From contig OZ345360.1 in assembly GCA_977006965.1 (NCBI GenBank), forward strand, positions 2,170,001 to 2,234,000: a stretch of DNA of 64,000 nt. Reading direction: 5' to 3'. Shown piece after piece: positions 63,770 to 64,000 of this stretch. A program made the position numbers and the translations under genes. Numbering within the stretch: position 1 is the stretch's first letter; each line of letters begins with the position of its first letter. A model generated the notes under the pieces. It was not told where the DNA came from and did no database searches. It worked only from the letters and a program-made list of their open reading frames with translations. The DNA comes from Phymatolithon calcareum (Eukaryota > Rhodophyta > Florideophyceae > Hapalidiales).

Positions 63770-64000
63770 GAATTAACTTTTATCGATAATAGAAACAGGC
63801 GAGTAAGAGCGGCCCGTGCACATTCAGTGCGGAGACAGATGTCTTCCCGTCTTGTAATGTAAACACACGTGCTCGCGGCACGCGATCCACTCGGTTCATG
63901 TCAAGATACGCGTCTCCCAAGGGGCGTGCAGGAGGTAGAGAAAACAATCGGAAAGTATGAATTTCGTTGCTGCAGCGTCAGTCCATCGGACAATGTGTCC
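63770..64000. repeat. Dispersed repeat, copy 2 (partner at 30930-31190), cut by window edge
   Basis: It shares GCGATCCACTCGGTTC, GTCAAGATRCGCRTCTCCCAA and GTGCAGGAGGTAGAGAA-like runs with the other copy in the same orientation. Non-coding on inspection. Confidence 0.6.

Noticed and set aside
1-64000. tRNA and rRNA genes
   Set aside because: I looked for T-loop-like GGTTCRANNCC words and conserved rRNA blocks by eye and found none convincing. A covariance-model scan would be needed to exclude tRNAs.

Overview
The window is nuclear DNA of a eukaryote. It has two short islands of host genes set in a mass of decayed and nested transposable elements. The host genes are compact, almost intron-free and GC-rich. 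The one well-supported intron is 126 nt with GT-AG ends, and genes lie a few hundred bases apart on both strands. A small, gene-dense, intron-poor gene space broken by long blocks of Copia, LINE, MULE and piggyBac-type elements fits a multicellular red alga of the Chondrus type. That is an inference from layout; no marker in the window proves it.

Layout: 0-18.5 kb is transposon territory. It holds two families of non-LTR retrotransposon (one fairly complete copy at 2.2-5.1 kb, one at 8.8-11.5 kb split by an 861-bp TA-flanked pogo-like element), a piggyBac-type element (6.06-8.55 kb), two opposed Copia wrecks (12.0-15.6 kb) and a 2.75-kb Mutator-like element (15.73-18.48 kb). 18.6-28.7 kb is the main gene island: a Tim17/22/23-family membrane protein, a tail-anchored leucine-rich protein, an aminopeptidase P with one intron, a TKL-like protein kinase and a membrane-anchored chymotrypsin-fold protease. 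They share no pathway that I can see. 29.4-30.7 kb holds a small MULE derivative and a LINE tail, each with its own target-site duplication. 32.6-34.5 kb is a second small island: a damaged THUMP-domain gene and an intact DUF1232 gene. 35.1-41.2 kb holds a palindrome cluster, a TTAA-flanked non-coding element with palindromic iterons, and two more piggyBac-type copies.

The most striking region is 42.2-59.7 kb. One ~185-bp foldback element is split by a 17.3-kb insertion, bounded by a 9-bp direct repeat (TCCTATAAT) and by GC-rich inverted repeats of 1.1-1.3 kb. Its left inverted repeat is in turn split by an 8.6-kb insertion bounded by a 5-bp repeat (GCGCA). That insertion carries a Helitron-type Pif1 helicase, a basic gag-like region and an unusual reverse transcriptase-RNase H. 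The core of the outer element holds a fragment of a centromeric-type histone H3, a ~490-bp repeat module, 370 perfect uninterrupted copies of a 10-bp satellite (CATTCATTTT), and an unrecognised CxxC protein. Two further piggyBac-type copies, abutting on one shared CTAG, close the window (60.5-63.7 kb).

The CTAG-flanked piggyBac-type family (five copies) has a palindrome built on CTCAATTGAG at nearly every subterminus. It is probably the most active recent DNA-transposon family here, although every transposase in the window is broken.
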